From positions 12,122 through 18,247 of the forward strand of contig DMKG01000146.1 in the NCBI GenBank assembly GCA_003454415.1: a DNA stretch of 6,126 bases, given 5' to 3'. Source of the stretch: Alphaproteobacteria bacterium. Lineage in GTDB: Bacteria; Pseudomonadota; Alphaproteobacteria; UBA11222. The first letter of the stretch is position 1. Each line of letters opens with the position of its first letter. Below, piece by piece: positions 1 to 5,837 of the stretch. Under the pieces are notes generated by a model, which saw only the letters and a list, made by a program, of their open reading frames with translations, did no database searches and was not told the DNA's origin. Position numbers and translations under genes: made by a program.

Positions 1-105
1 CGGCATGCGGTCCTTCAGCGCGGCGGGCGCATTGTCTTTCCAGAGATTCTCCGGCATCAGAGGAAAATCGATATGTCCATCCGCAGAAATCATCTTGTGC
101 TTCAT
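1..105 (-). CDS. Amidohydrolase-like protein, N-terminal fragment (3' end beyond the window)
   Basis: Reading leftward from the ATG at 105-103, an uninterrupted frame of 35 codons runs off the window edge. It starts MKHKMISADGHIDF and continues with a segment PENLWKDNAPAALKDRMP. The pattern S-A-D-G-H-I-D (residues 7-13), followed by a Pro/Leu/Trp-rich stretch, resembles the first strand and metal-ligand region of TIM-barrel amidohydrolase-2 family enzymes, which are metal-dependent hydrolases or decarboxylases acting on small organic acids and related substrates. Only His11 and Asp13 of the presumed metal site are visible. The start at 105 is favoured over the internal Met5 because a strong ribosome binding site (GGGAGGT, plus-strand 111-117) lies 5 nt upstream. 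The gene is divergent from the two SDR genes and shares an 84-nt control region with them. Family assignment from 35 residues is tentative; substrate unknown. Confidence 0.6.
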   Translation of the reverse strand, partial: MKHKMISADGHIDFPLMPENLWKDNAPAALKDRMP

Positions 106-143
106 CTGCCACCTCCCTGTTCCGGCAGGGCGTTGCGCCTGCC
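106..143 (-). promoter_or_regulatory. Leader of the amidohydrolase gene with competing hairpins around the Shine-Dalgarno site
   Basis: On the minus strand the leader reads, in order: GGCAGG (143-138), CCCTGCC (130-124), CAGGG (119-115, overlapping the Shine-Dalgarno GGGAGGT at 117-111) and GGCAG (110-106, next to the ATG). The second block can pair with the first (6 bp, 8-nt loop), with the third (5 bp, 6-nt loop, covering part of the Shine-Dalgarno) or with the fourth (5 bp, enclosing the Shine-Dalgarno). These pairings exclude each other. The base complementarity is seen directly; a regulatory switch is only an inference, since short GC-rich stems can arise by chance. Confidence 0.35.
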
Positions 144-161
144 TCTTTCTCTATTTATGAT
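133..161 (+). promoter_or_regulatory. Candidate sigma-70-type promoter for the SDR pair
   Basis: TTGCGC (133-138, three of six matches to the -35 consensus) is separated by 17 nt from TATGAT (156-161, five of six matches to the -10 consensus). Transcription would start near 168, giving a leader of about 20 nt before the ATG at 190. The -10 box lies inside a 12-bp palindrome, so a protein bound there would be expected to block or modulate initiation. The -35 match is weak. Confidence 0.45.
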
Positions 162-173
162 CATAATTCATAA
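155..173. promoter_or_regulatory. Perfect 12-bp palindrome plus a third half-site (operator candidate)
   Basis: TTATGATCATAA (155-166) is a perfect inverted repeat with no spacer. One base later the half-site TCATAA recurs (168-173), giving TTATGA-TCATAA-T-TCATAA. It stands in an AT-rich island between GC-rich flanks in the divergent intergenic region and overlaps the candidate -10 box. This is the usual position of an operator for a dimeric regulator controlling both directions. No regulator gene is in the window, so the binding protein cannot be named. Confidence 0.45.
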
Positions 174-179
174 GAAGAA

Positions 180-186
180 GGGAGGG
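180..186 (+). promoter_or_regulatory. Ribosome binding site fixing the start of the first SDR gene
   Basis: GGGAGGG lies 3 to 4 nt before the ATG at 190, preceded by a purine-rich AAGAAGAA run. It decides the start at 190 against the in-frame upstream ATGs at 73 and 157, which would add residues unlike anything in a Rossmann protein. The second paralogue begins at exactly the same residue (MKALVVGGTG), which supports this choice. Confidence 0.85.
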
Positions 187-189
187 AAC

Positions 190-1278
190 ATGAAAGCGCT
201 GGTTGTCGGGGGTACCGGCCCAACGGGGCCCTATATCATCAAAGGGCTGATGGCGCGCGGTTATGAAGTGGCGATGTTTCACCGAGGCAGTCATGAATTG
301 CCGGAAAATCCGCCAGAGATCGAACATATTCACAGTGATCCGCATTTCAGGGAAACTCTGGACGAAGGGCTGAAAGGCCGCGACTTTGATCTTGTGGTCG
401 CCACTTACGGCCGCATCCGTCTGGTGGCGGAGGCGTTGATCGGCAAAACGCCACGCCTGATCGCGGTCGGAGGCGCCGTCGGCTATCGCGGCATGGTGCA
501 GCCCTACGCCAATAGACCGCCAGGAATGCCGATCCCGACACGGGAGGATGCGCAACGCATCGCCTCCCGCGAGGAGTTCGAATTTGGCTGGCTGATCCGA
601 CACACAGAGGATGTCGTGATGGCCCAGCATGCCGCAGGCCATTACAACGCCACCATGTTTCGGTATCCAATGGTGTATGGACCCAATTCCCTGCGATCGC
701 TGGAATGGCACATCATGAAGCGGGTGCGGGACAAACGCCGTCAGATCATTCTGCCAGAAGGCGGGCTGACGGTGCTCAGCCGCGGTTATGCGGAAAACAT
801 GGCCCATGCCGTTTTGCTGGCTACTGACAAACCTGAAGCTTCGGCAGGAAAAATCTATAACTGCGCCGATGAACAGGGAATGACTGTCGCGCATTGGGTG
901 CAGATGATCGCCCGCGCGATGGACTGGGAATTTGAAATCTGCAGCCTCCCGGGCCAGTTCGCCTATTCCGCGGGAGATTTTCTGCTCTACCACAATTCCG
1001 TGCATCATCAGATCATGGATACAGCCGCCATCCGGCAGGATCTGGGTTATCGTGATGTGGTCCCGATGCAAGAGGCCATAGCCCTGACGGTTCAGTGGAT
1101 GCAGCAGCACCGGCCGGACGCCGCGCCGCTGGACTATACGTTGGAAGACAGGCTTCTGGCTGTGTACAACGAGACCAAAGAGCGGTTACAGAATATTCCG
1201 TTCACCCCAGCTCCGGTGCACCATTCCTATGCGCATCCGAAAAAGCCGGGAGAAGGACGCGATCACCGCAACCGGTAA
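190..1278 (+). CDS. NAD(P)-binding SDR / NAD-dependent epimerase-dehydratase family protein, copy 1
   Basis: A 362-residue cytoplasmic Rossmann-fold protein of the extended/atypical short-chain dehydrogenase class. The N-terminus carries the dinucleotide motif G-G-T-G-P-T-G (residues 7-13) after the first strand. Strand 2 ends in HRG (31-33), where a basic residue often goes with NADP(H) preference. RYPMVYGP (158-165) matches the extended-SDR R-x(3)-VYGP motif, and GKIYNCADE (220-228) resembles the later conserved strand. Where the family normally has the catalytic Ser (SS before the YG loop) this protein has Gly-Gly (94-95), and where YxxxK is expected it has Phe132...Ile136, with Glu140 keeping the register. 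The C-terminus is histidine-rich (HHSYAHPK) and ends RDHRNR. It is probably the first gene of a two-gene operon, 31 nt before its paralogue, and divergent from an amidohydrolase-like gene. The fold is secure; reaction and substrate are unknown. Confidence 0.85.
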   Translation: MKALVVGGTGPTGPYIIKGLMARGYEVAMFHRGSHELPENPPEIEHIHSDPHFRETLDEGLKGRDFDLVVATYGRIRLVAEALIGKTPRLIAVGGAVGYRGMVQPYANRPPGMPIPTREDAQRIASREEFEFGWLIRHTEDVVMAQHAAGHYNATMFRYPMVYGPNSLRSLEWHIMKRVRDKRRQIILPEGGLTVLSRGYAENMAHAVLLATDKPEASAGKIYNCADEQGMTVAHWVQMIARAMDWEFEICSLPGQFAYSAGDFLLYHNSVHHQIMDTAAIRQDLGYRDVVPMQEAIALTVQWMQQHRPDAAPLDYTLEDRLLAVYNETKERLQNIPFTPAPVHHSYAHPKKPGEGRDHRNR

Positions 1279-1309
1279 CGTCATCTTACTCAGAAAGGGA
1301 AATATATAA

Positions 1310-2422
1310 ATGAAAGCGCTTGTCGTGGGGGGAACGGGGCCAACCGGCCCCTATCTGGTGAACGGACTGATTGCGCGCGGGTATGAGGTGGCCATGATGC
1401 ACCGCGGCACCCATGAACTGGACGAGAACCCGCCGGAAGTTGAACATATCCATACCGATCCGCATTTTCGTGAAACCATTGATCCTTTTCTCGAAGGGCG
1501 GAAATTCGACATCGTGATCGCCACTTATGGCCGCATCCGCGTTATCGCGGAAGCGCTGATCGGCATCACTCCCCGTCTGATCACCATTGGCGGACCACCC
1601 AGCTATCGCGGCATGTTCAACCCGCAGGACAATTTCCCTCCAGGCATGCCTATTCCAACGCCGGAAAACGCCCAGCGGATAGAATCATCTGAAGAAGCCA
1701 GCTTCGGCTGGCTGATCCGGCAGACGGAAGACACGGTTCTAGGCTTTCATCACGCGGGGCATTATAACGCCAGCCTGTTCCGCTACCCCATGGTCTATGG
1801 CCCCAATTCGATCGGGTCGATGGAATGGCTGATCATGAAGCGCGTTCAGGATAAACGGCGCCAGATCGCCCTGCCCGATTTCGGACTCAGCGTGGTGTCG
1901 CGCGGTTATGCGGAAAACATGGCGCATGCGGTATTGCTGGCGGTGGATAATCCCGACGCCTCGGCCGGCAAAATCTATAATTGCGCCGATGAACAGGCCA
2001 TCACGGTCGCGCATTGGGCGCAGATGATTGCCCGCGCCATGGATTGGGAGTTTGAAATCTGCGGCATTCCGGACGCCTATGCGCATACCAGCCGTGATTT
2101 TCTGCCGCTGGATACGTCCACCCATCATCAGTTGATGGATCTGTACAATATCAAAAATGATCTGGGTTACCGCGATATCGTACCGGTGCAGAAAGCCGTT
2201 CCCCTGACCGTGGAATGGATGCTGAAGCATCGCCCCGACAATGAAGGACGCTTCAGTCATAAAGCGGATCCGTTGAATTACGCCTTAGAGGATCAGTTGC
2301 TGGCGATCTATAACGAAGCGAAGGAAAAAATGGCGAAACTTCCTTTCCGGCGTAAGGAAGTGCATCATCCCTATCCGCATCCAAAGGCGCCCGGGCTGGC
2401 CCGCGATCACCGTAACCGGTAA
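1310..2422 (+). CDS. NAD(P)-binding SDR / NAD-dependent epimerase-dehydratase family protein, copy 2
   Basis: A 370-residue paralogue of the preceding gene. By hand alignment about 255 of 362 positions are identical (roughly 70%), colinear except for one 8-residue insertion near residues 311-318. It keeps GGTGPTG (7-13), HRG (31-33), RYPMVYGP (158-165), GKIYNCADE (220-228) and the terminal RDHRNR. It shows the same departures from the SDR catalytic triad: Gly94-Gly95 in the Ser position, and Phe132 and Ile136 in the Tyr and Lys positions. The most divergent stretches are 95-110, 143-148 and 252-280, which in extended SDRs tend to line the substrate pocket, so the copies may differ in substrate. 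The ribosome binding site is modest (AAAGGGA at 1294-1300, 9 nt from the ATG) and expression probably depends on co-transcription with copy 1. It ends with tandem stops TAATAG, 8 nt from the convergent mrdA stop. Confidence 0.85.
   Translation: MKALVVGGTGPTGPYLVNGLIARGYEVAMMHRGTHELDENPPEVEHIHTDPHFRETIDPFLEGRKFDIVIATYGRIRVIAEALIGITPRLITIGGPPSYRGMFNPQDNFPPGMPIPTPENAQRIESSEEASFGWLIRQTEDTVLGFHHAGHYNASLFRYPMVYGPNSIGSMEWLIMKRVQDKRRQIALPDFGLSVVSRGYAENMAHAVLLAVDNPDASAGKIYNCADEQAITVAHWAQMIARAMDWEFEICGIPDAYAHTSRDFLPLDTSTHHQLMDLYNIKNDLGYRDIVPVQKAVPLTVEWMLKHRPDNEGRFSHKADPLNYALEDQLLAIYNEAKEKMAKLPFRRKEVHHPYPHPKAPGLARDHRNR
2325..2361 (-). terminator. Candidate Rho-independent terminator for the mre-mrdA transcript, inside the opposing SDR gene
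   Basis: On the minus strand a perfect 8-bp stem, ACTTCCTT (2361-2354) with AAGGAAGT (2345-2338), encloses an 8-nt loop. Seven bases later comes a run of six T (2330-2325). It lies about 70 nt downstream of the mrdA stop and within the last codons of the second SDR gene. Only three of eight stem pairs are G-C and the T run is set back from the stem, so it is a weak match. It is the only hairpin plus T-run I found near the end of the mre cluster. Confidence 0.35.
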
Positions 2423-2430
2423 TAGCGCGT

Positions 2431-4335
2431 TCACGAAGTTTGCCGGACCGGGCTGTATAGTTTCAGACCCTGGGACTCCCGCGTCAACGCCAGGGTCAGG
2501 ATGTCACGGGCGATCGGCGCGGCGACGGCGGAACCGCCGCCGCCATGCTCGATTACAACCGAAATGGCGTAACGCGGGTGATCTGAAGGGGCATAGCCAA
2601 TGAACAACGCATGATCTCGCAATTCCCAGGGCAGATTTTCGTTCTTGATCACGCCGCCCCTGCCGTAACGCTCCGTCTTGCTGATGCGCCTGACCTGCGC
2701 CGTGCCGGTTTTACCAGAATACTGATAGCCTTTTTCCAGCATGAGCGGATCCTGCATCCGTTTCATATATGCCGTGCCGCGCGCCTCGTTGACCACTGAC
2801 CACATACCCTCCTGAATCAGCCTCAGGTGATCGGCGCGCAGGTTCAAATCCGGAAAACCGATGGAAGCCGCCTCTCCGGAGTGATCGCGTATCAGGCGCG
2901 GCATGACCTGCTTGCCGCTGGCCAGACGCGCGGTCATGATTGCAAGCTGCAAGGGGGTTGTCTGAATATATCCCTGGCCAATGGAAGCGACCAGGGTCTC
3001 CCCTCCCATCCAGGGTTGGTTAAAACGCGCTTTTTTCCAGGCCGGAGAAGGCACAAGGCCCGACTTCTCGTCCGTTAATCCTGTATCGAGTTTCACGCCG
3101 AGGCCAAACCGGTTGGAGATTTCCTGTATGGGTACGATGCCGGTCCGGCGTCCAGTCTCATAGAAATAAACGTCGCAGGAATGTTTGATAGCCTCGCGCA
3201 TATTCATTGCGCCATGGCCTTCCTTTTTCCAGCAGTGAAAGACATGATTCCCCAGCCTGTGCCTGCCGTTGCAGAATACGGTGTCCCTGGGCGACATGGC
3301 CCCCGTGGCCAGCGCAGCAAGCGCCACCAGCGGTTTATAGGTAGAGCCTGGCGGATAAAGACCTGCAATGGATTTATTGATCAGCGGATGCATGGGATCA
3401 TCACGCAACGCGCGCCATTCAGATGACGTCAAGCCCCGGTTGAAGGCGTCAGGTTCGAATCCTGGAACCGAAACCAGTGTCAGCACCTCTCCGCTTTGAA
3501 TATCGAGGCAGACAATGGAGCCGCTCTGACCGCTGAGCGCCGCCGCCGAGGCTTTTTGCAACTCGACATCGATGCCCAACACCACATCATTTCCAGGAAT
3601 TCCTTCATTACGGGAAAGTTCCCGAATCACCCGGTCATAGGCATTTACTTCCACCTGCATATTGCCGGCGCGTCCCCGCAAGGAGTCATCCTGAATTTTT
3701 TCAATTCCGCTCTTTCCGATACGAAAACCCGGAGTGCGAAATACAGGTTCGGGATCGGGAATGGCGGCCAGATCAGCCTCCGAGACCCGGGCCACATAGC
3801 CGATCAGATGGGAGAACAGCGGACCATGGGGATAGGACCTGATTTCTCCAGCAAAGGGTTGAACTCCGGCAAGATCATAACTCTGAAGGTTGATGCGCGC
3901 GAATTCCTCCCAGCTTAAATTTTCTGCAAGAACTACCGGCATGAAACTGCGCTTGCCGCGAATCTCACTCAGAATGCGCTCATGATTATCCAAAGTGGCG
4001 GGAACAAGTTCACCCAGGGCATCCAAAGTGCCCGCAATATCCTTCGTGCGTTCAGGGATCAAAACGATGCCGTAATTCCGCCGCAGTGAGGCGAGTTCTT
4101 CACCATAACGGTCAAGGATACGACCCCTTTTTGGCTGTAAGATACGCAGGCTGATCCGATTCTCATCCGCCAGCATCTTGTATTGGCTGGCCTCCATGAC
4201 CTGCAGATAGTAAATGCGGCTGGCCAGCAGACCGAACAGCAGCGCCTGCCCCCCGCCCAGTATGGCGGCGCGGCGCGTTAACTTTTTGATCTGCTTATTT
4301 TCGCGGCCGATAGCAAACATTTCACCCTTGCCCAT
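2431..4335 (-). CDS. mrdA: Penicillin-binding protein 2, elongasome transpeptidase
   Basis: A class B penicillin-binding protein of 634 residues, close to the 633 of E. coli PBP2. It cross-links peptidoglycan strands during side-wall growth, anchored in the inner membrane with its catalytic domain in the periplasm. A short basic cytoplasmic tail leads to one transmembrane helix (about 23-45), then the dimerisation/pedestal region with QPKRGRILDRYG (67-78). The transpeptidase motifs are all present: STYK (331-334, nucleophile Ser331), SCD (386-388) followed by VYFYETG, and KTG (542-544). The ATG at 4335 has AAGG at 4343-4340 overlapping the mreD stop codon, only 6 nt away, which suggests coupled translation. 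Met6 (ATG at 4320) is a possible alternative start, itself preceded by AAGGGTG. The gene closes the mre cluster here and converges on the SDR gene with 8 nt between stops. The end of its coding sequence contains strong inverted repeats. Confidence 0.96.
   Translation of the reverse strand: MGKGEMFAIGRENKQIKKLTRRAAILGGGQALLFGLLASRIYYLQVMEASQYKMLADENRISLRILQPKRGRILDRYGEELASLRRNYGIVLIPERTKDIAGTLDALGELVPATLDNHERILSEIRGKRSFMPVVLAENLSWEEFARINLQSYDLAGVQPFAGEIRSYPHGPLFSHLIGYVARVSEADLAAIPDPEPVFRTPGFRIGKSGIEKIQDDSLRGRAGNMQVEVNAYDRVIRELSRNEGIPGNDVVLGIDVELQKASAAALSGQSGSIVCLDIQSGEVLTLVSVPGFEPDAFNRGLTSSEWRALRDDPMHPLINKSIAGLYPPGSTYKPLVALAALATGAMSPRDTVFCNGRHRLGNHVFHCWKKEGHGAMNMREAIKHSCDVYFYETGRRTGIVPIQEISNRFGLGVKLDTGLTDEKSGLVPSPAWKKARFNQPWMGGETLVASIGQGYIQTTPLQLAIMTARLASGKQVMPRLIRDHSGEAASIGFPDLNLRADHLRLIQEGMWSVVNEARGTAYMKRMQDPLMLEKGYQYSGKTGTAQVRRISKTERYGRGGVIKNENLPWELRDHALFIGYAPSDHPRYAISVVIEHGGGGSAVAAPIARDILTLALTRESQGLKLYSPVRQTS
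2466..2497. repeat. Inverted repeat near the 3' end of mrdA
   Basis: GACCCTGG (2466-2473) and CCAGGGTC (2490-2497) form a perfect 8-bp, GC-rich stem. Inside it GAC (2474-2476) can pair with GTC (2483-2485). It lies about 45 nt past the end of the SDR operon as read on the plus strand, and 33 nt before the mrdA stop as read on the minus strand. No T run follows on either strand, so it is not a standard intrinsic terminator; it could stabilise a 3' end or assist Rho-dependent ending. Confidence 0.4.
2521..2544. repeat. Very GC-rich hairpin inside mrdA
   Basis: GGCG-A-CGGCG, loop GAAC, CGCCG-C-CGCC gives nine G-C pairs with one mismatch, the strongest stem I saw in the window. It sits in the codons for the glycine-rich GGGGSAVAAP stretch of PBP2, so the coding demand (GGC/GCC codons) may explain it. 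About 100 nt downstream of the SDR operon's last stop, it could also act as a pause or 3'-end barrier for that transcript. No T run follows. Confidence 0.3.
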
Positions 4336-4341
4336 CCAACC

Positions 4342-4860
4342 TTACTCTTTTGCAGGTACCCAGCGCAAAGTTGCGATCAAAATCCAGGAAATTATAGGGT
4401 ACAAAAGAGCCGTAAGAAGTCCCTGCACAAGCACCGGCACAGGAGAAAGCAGGACGCCATAAAAAATGCAAGCCCCAGTCCAAACCGTGATCACAGCGAT
4501 GAGCACAATTGGCGCAAAGCCCAGCCAGTTGATCAAATAACTCTGGCCAAACATCAGCTTTCGTTCAGAAATCGAAAAAAACTCCACGACCAGAAGCGTC
4601 AAGGCCCAAAGGCCAATGGGTCCGCCTGACAAGATATCCTGAAGAAAGCCAATAGTGAACACCGAGGCGGGCGGCATGAGTGAGGGGCGCGCCAATACCC
4701 AGAAAAAAATCACCGCGACGGTAAAGAAGGGCGTGAGTGGGCCAACGCCGGTCACTCCGGTCGGGGCGACGCCCATGATAACGACGATGACAGCCGACAA
4801 GGTGGGGATTACGCCTGACACAACACGGCGAAACTCGCCAGCCTGGCGGAGTGGAGTCAC
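4342..4860 (-). CDS. mreD: Rod shape-determining membrane protein MreD
   Basis: A 172-residue, very hydrophobic protein with five or six predicted membrane helices (about 15-33, 42-57, 64-79, 84-98, 108-136 and 143-166). The segment GFLQDILSGGPIGLWAL (71-87) matches the conserved MreD pattern G-x-x-x-D-x-x-x-G-x-x-x-G, and the length is close to E. coli MreD (162). MreD is an inner-membrane part of the elongasome that works with MreC to couple cytoplasmic MreB to PBP2 and RodA. It begins with GTG (4860-4858), which shares the four bases GTGA with the mreC stop, a typical translational-coupling overlap. No clear Shine-Dalgarno precedes it. The gene ends 6 nt before mrdA. Confidence 0.92.
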   Translation of the reverse strand: MTPLRQAGEFRRVVSGVIPTLSAVIVVIMGVAPTGVTGVGPLTPFFTVAVIFFWVLARPSLMPPASVFTIGFLQDILSGGPIGLWALTLLVVEFFSISERKLMFGQSYLINWLGFAPIVLIAVITVWTGACIFYGVLLSPVPVLVQGLLTALLYPIISWILIATLRWVPAKE

Positions 4861-5825
4861 TGAAAGCTCAATTGCGCCCGGCCAGCGCTTTCTGCTGCGA
4901 TCGGGGTGATGTCCTTCTCACTGCGGGAATTTAACCCGGCCTTTTTTTCCCCTACAGTGCCAGGCGGATATTCCGGATCGCTGAATTGCAGAATTTGAAC
5001 AAAACTCAATCGCTGTTCGTCAACAAAGGTCTGTACGCGCACTTCCACATTTGCCTGCCCGTGCTTCACGGCGCTGACGACGCCCACCGGGATGCCAGGC
5101 GGAAACACGCCGCCATGCCCCGAGGTGACGACCCGATCCCCCACCTTGATCTGCGCGCGATCCGGTAAATACACCAATAGGGGCTGGCGTTTATTATCCC
5201 CGGCTAATACGGACTGGTAACCATTTGCCTCAAGCCGGACCGGAACACGGCTGTTCAGATCGGACAGAAGCAGAACCCTGGAAACCTGCTTGCCCGTCGA
5301 GACAATCCTGCCTATCAGGCCTTCTGCGCCAGTAACGGGCATGTCCTTCTGGACGCCATGTTTTTTTCCTGCATTGATCAGGACCGTATGGACGAACGGG
5401 CTGCCCATATCGCCAATCACCCGCGCAGACAGATAGGGCATAGGCGGGACGTCATGCATGTTCAGCAGAGAGCGGAATTCGCGGTTTTCCTGCTGAAGCT
5501 TTAAGGCAAGCGCCTGCCAGGATTGCAATCTTTCAACTTTTTCCCGCAAAAGACGGTTTTCTTCAGTCGTGCTGAGATAGACGTCAAGTTGCGAGAAGCT
5601 CTCTCGCAGCATCTGCACGGGTCGTGACGCGACGTCCAGAACGGGCGCCGTCCAATCCGTCACCAGGGCCCTGAAATCCTCCATTTTTTCGGATTCGGCC
5701 TTTCCCGCAAGAAACAGCACGACGGCAGCGGCGGCCACAAGCAAAAAGGAAAGCCTCTGGCCCAGATCCTGAAGACTGACGGCCATTCGGTTCCCGCGGT
5801 TTTTTGCTGGTTTAAATCGCTGCAT
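4857..5825 (-). CDS. mreC: Rod shape-determining protein MreC
   Basis: A 322-residue bitopic inner-membrane protein that forms the periplasmic scaffold of the elongasome and activates PBP2. A basic N-terminal tail (about 1-24) leads to one transmembrane helix (about 25-41, LSFLLVAAAAVVLFLAG). A coiled coil follows (about 85-122, rich in E/L/K/R), then the double beta-barrel domain (about 130-282) with the family hallmark GDRVVTSGHGGVFPPGIPVG (229-248). The C-terminal 40 residues are polar, probably disordered, and lack family features. The ATG at 5825 is used because the basic stretch and the helix that follow resemble alphaproteobacterial MreC starts; the upstream sequence (GACGGGCCAGCC) holds no good Shine-Dalgarno, and the internal ATG at 5786 is no better. 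It overlaps mreD by 4 nt and follows mreB after an 80-nt gap. Confidence 0.95.
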   Translation of the reverse strand: MQRFKPAKNRGNRMAVSLQDLGQRLSFLLVAAAAVVLFLAGKAESEKMEDFRALVTDWTAPVLDVASRPVQMLRESFSQLDVYLSTTEENRLLREKVERLQSWQALALKLQQENREFRSLLNMHDVPPMPYLSARVIGDMGSPFVHTVLINAGKKHGVQKDMPVTGAEGLIGRIVSTGKQVSRVLLLSDLNSRVPVRLEANGYQSVLAGDNKRQPLLVYLPDRAQIKVGDRVVTSGHGGVFPPGIPVGVVSAVKHGQANVEVRVQTFVDEQRLSFVQILQFSDPEYPPGTVGEKKAGLNSRSEKDITPIAAESAGRAQLSFQ

Positions 5826-5837
5826 GGCTGGCCCGTC

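Noticed and set aside
124..155. A GC hairpin (124-143) followed by a pyrimidine-rich run, resembling a plus-strand intrinsic terminator
   Set aside because: No plus-strand gene lies to the left to be terminated, and the following run is mixed C and T. The stem is better explained as part of the minus-strand leader.
73..189. An upstream in-frame extension of the first SDR gene (ATG at 73)
   Set aside because: It would place non-Rossmann sequence before the first strand, overlaps the divergent gene and ignores the strong GGGAGGG site before 190. The paralogue starts at the matching Met.
151..1110. A 319-codon open frame on the minus strand across the first SDR gene, with similar antisense frames at 347-670 and 1739-2260
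   Set aside because: The plus-strand proteins are clear family members with paralogue support. The antisense frames show no domain logic and are rich in His/Arg/Gln, as expected for reverse reading of GC-biased codons.
2416..2451. CCGGT (2416-2420) paired with ACCGG (2447-2451) as a junction hairpin between the convergent genes
   Set aside because: Only 5 bp with a 26-nt loop and no T run; too weak to call a terminator.
2611..3918. Several plus-strand open frames of 60-140 codons inside mrdA
   Set aside because: They lie opposite a full-length PBP2 with all catalytic motifs. No ribosome sites or recognisable protein features were seen.
4214..5168. Plus-strand open frames of 60-84 codons opposite the mrdA start, mreD and mreC
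   Set aside because: They are shadows of well-identified genes, with low-complexity translations and no supporting signals.
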